The translations under genes were made by a program, and so were the position numbers. Under the pieces are notes generated by a model. It was not told the DNA's origin. It made no database searches and saw only the letters and a program-made list of their open reading frames with translations. From Bacillota bacterium (GTDB taxonomy: Bacteria > Bacillota > Clostridia > Lachnospirales > Bianqueaceae), in the NCBI GenBank assembly GCA_017474705.1, contig JAFVHC010000217.1, forward strand, positions 1 through 7,719: a DNA stretch of 7,719 nucleotides, written 5' to 3'. Shown in pieces: positions 6,584 through 7,719 of the stretch. Numbering within the stretch: position 1 is the first letter of the stretch; each line of letters starts with the position of its first letter.

Positions 6584-6587
6584 TAAT
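6559..6587 (+). promoter_or_regulatory. Sigma-A-type promoter for pta(-ackA)
   Basis: The -35 box TTGATT (6559-6564) and the perfect -10 box TATAAT (6582-6587) are separated by 17 bases. The leader to the pta start is about 40 bases. Its -35 box is 15 bases from the -35 box of the opposite promoter, so the two are arranged back to back. Confidence 0.8.
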
Positions 6588-6618
6588 AAATAAGGTTAAG
6601 GCTATCAATTTTAAATGT

Positions 6619-6625
6619 AAAGGAG
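6619..6625 (+). promoter_or_regulatory. Shine-Dalgarno site for pta
   Basis: AAAGGAG lies 9 bases before the ATG at 6635. The nearer ATG at 6630 is in another frame and too close to this site. Confidence 0.85.
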
Positions 6626-6634
6626 ATATATGCC

Positions 6635-7630
6635 ATGAGTTTATTCCTGGATCGCGTCAAAGAGCGCGCTAAGCTGAACAAAAAGACCATCGTTCTTCCC
6701 GAGTCTATGGATCGTCGTACGTTCCAGGCCGCGGAAGCAGCTCTTAAGGAAGGCATCGCCGATCTGATCATCATCGGCAGCCCTGAAGAAGTAGCGAAGA
6801 ACAGTGAAGGTCTGGATATCACCGGTGCCACCATCGTGGACCCGAAGACCAACCCTAAGACCGCAGAGTACATCGATACGCTGGTCGAGCTGCGTAAATC
6901 CAAAGGGATGACGCGCGAACAGGCTGAAGAGCTCCTCCTTAATGAGTATATGTACTATGCCTGCATGATGGTCAAGTGCGGAGATGCGGATGGTGTCGTT
7001 TCCGGCGCATGCCATTCTACTTCCAACACCCTCAGACCTTCTCTGCAGATCATCAAGACCGCGCCTGGCACCAAGCTGGTCTCCGCGTTCTTCGTCATCT
7101 GTGTTCCGGATTGTGAATATGGTGCTGACGGCGTCTTCATCTTCGCCGACAGCGGCCTGGTCCAGAATCCGAATCCGGAAGAACTGGCTGCCATCAGCGC
7201 TTCTTCTGCCAAGTCCTTCGAACTGCTGGTAGAAAAAGAAGCCATCGTTGCGTTCCTGTCCCATTCCACCAAGGGCAGTGCGAAACATGCGGATGTCGAC
7301 AAGGTCCTCGAGGCCGTCGCCATCGCAAGAGAGCAGTTCCCGGATATCAAACTGGACGGTGAGCTGCAGCTCGATGCCGCCATCGTTCCGAGTGTCGGCG
7401 CTTCCAAAGCACCGGGCAGCGAAGTCGCAGGTCATGCCAATGTTCTGGTCTTCCCGGATCTGGATGCCGGAAACATCGGTTACAAACTGGCACAGCGCCT
7501 GGCCAAGGCAGAAGCCTATGGACCTATCACACAGGGTATCGCCGCTCCGATCAACGATCTGTCCCGTGGCTGCTCCTGGGAAGATATCGTAGGCGTCATC
7601 GCTATCACGGCCGTACAGGCACAGGGATAA
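6635..7630 (+). CDS. pta: Phosphate acetyltransferase
   Basis: Pta converts acetyl-CoA and phosphate into acetyl phosphate and CoA in the cytoplasm, the first step of acetate formation. At 331 residues it is the short, single-domain form without the extra N-terminal regulatory domains of E. coli Pta. Landmarks in order are KKTIVLPE (16-23), SGACHSTSNTLRP (123-135), VFIFADSGLVQNPNPEELA (167-185), FLSHSTKGSAKH (207-218), DGELQLDAAIVP (241-252), VFPDLDAGNIGYKLAQRL (272-289), and the catalytic segment NDLSRGCSWED (307-317). The Ser310, Arg311 and Asp317 of that segment fit the active-site Ser, Arg and Asp reported for the Methanosarcina enzyme. The gene has its own strong promoter and ribosome site, and its codon use looks optimised (many CTG, ATC and AAG codons), consistent with high expression. 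The ackA gene follows after 31 bases and is probably cotranscribed. Confidence 0.97.
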   Translation: MSLFLDRVKERAKLNKKTIVLPESMDRRTFQAAEAALKEGIADLIIIGSPEEVAKNSEGLDITGATIVDPKTNPKTAEYIDTLVELRKSKGMTREQAEELLLNEYMYYACMMVKCGDADGVVSGACHSTSNTLRPSLQIIKTAPGTKLVSAFFVICVPDCEYGADGVFIFADSGLVQNPNPEELAAISASSAKSFELLVEKEAIVAFLSHSTKGSAKHADVDKVLEAVAIAREQFPDIKLDGELQLDAAIVPSVGASKAPGSEVAGHANVLVFPDLDAGNIGYKLAQRLAKAEAYGPITQGIAAPINDLSRGCSWEDIVGVIAITAVQAQG

Positions 7631-7646
7631 AGGCCATCACAATATC

Positions 7647-7653
7647 AGGAGGA
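7647..7653 (+). promoter_or_regulatory. Shine-Dalgarno site for ackA
   Basis: AGGAGGA ends 8 bases before the ATG at 7662. No terminator is seen in the 31-base gap after pta, which supports cotranscription. Confidence 0.85.
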
Positions 7654-7661
7654 CATAATAC

Positions 7662-7719
7662 ATGAAAATCTTAGTCATCAACTGTGGCAGTTCTTCTCTG
7701 AAATATCAGTTCATCGATA
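7662..7719 (+). CDS. ackA: Acetate kinase, first 19 codons (3' end outside window)
   Basis: AckA transfers phosphate from acetyl phosphate to ADP and yields acetate and ATP, completing the pathway begun by Pta. Only MKILVINCGSSSLKYQFID is visible. It contains the family's N-terminal phosphate-binding signature N-x-GSSSLK. The position directly after pta and the strong ribosome site agree with the common pta-ackA operon. Most of the roughly 400-residue enzyme lies beyond the window. Confidence 0.93.
   Translation, partial: MKILVINCGSSSLKYQFID

Noticed and set aside
6641..7435. Minus-strand open frame (264 codons) opposite pta
   Set aside because: Pta is unmistakable on the plus strand, and the antisense frame is a known artefact of GC-rich third positions.
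1..7719. CRISPR arrays, tRNA or rRNA genes, insertion sequences, attachment sites
   Set aside because: No spaced direct repeats, cloverleaf-like segments, transposase motifs or terminal repeats were seen, and almost all bases are in conserved genes.

Overview
The window looks like a Bacillota (Firmicutes) chromosome segment of moderate GC content (about half, by eye). It carries a Bacillus-type ThyA, a YpsC-like THUMP methyltransferase, a DUF6062 protein and a Shine-Dalgarno-led pta-ackA pair. A gut-type class such as Erysipelotrichia or Clostridia is possible, but that is a low-confidence guess. Nothing points to a phage, plasmid, insertion sequence, CRISPR array or RNA gene.

Bases 1-5716 hold six tightly packed plus-strand genes. 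They are the 3' part of thyA, a dihydrofolate reductase gene, a THUMP-domain RNA methyltransferase gene broken by a one-base frameshift near 1168-1171, a lipoprotein with a bacterial Ig-like domain, a translation GTPase resembling EF-G/TetM, and a small YdeI/OmpD-associated (OmdA) family protein. The junctions overlap by 1 or 4 bases or have short gaps, so this reads as one transcription unit whose promoter lies left of the window. ThyA and DHFR form the classic dTMP cycle: ThyA makes dTMP and dihydrofolate, and DHFR regenerates tetrahydrofolate. The methyltransferase and the GTPase point to ribosome or translation work. The lipoprotein and the YdeI protein have no known link to these.

A strong hairpin at 5727-5749, T-rich on both sides, closes this unit and also a convergent minus-strand gene (5750-6481). 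That gene encodes a DUF6062 protein with two matching Cys/Cys...Cys/His modules. Between 6482 and 6634 two good sigma-A-type promoters stand back to back, one for the DUF6062 gene and one for pta. A 7-bp inverted repeat overlaps the pta promoter elements.

The right end holds pta (phosphate acetyltransferase, complete) and the first 19 codons of ackA (acetate kinase). Together these convert acetyl-CoA to acetate and yield ATP, as expected of a fermentative organism. Most of the window is ordinary housekeeping DNA. The points worth a second look are the frameshifted methyltransferase, the non-canonical TetM-like GTPase and the duplicated metal-site pattern in the DUF6062 protein.
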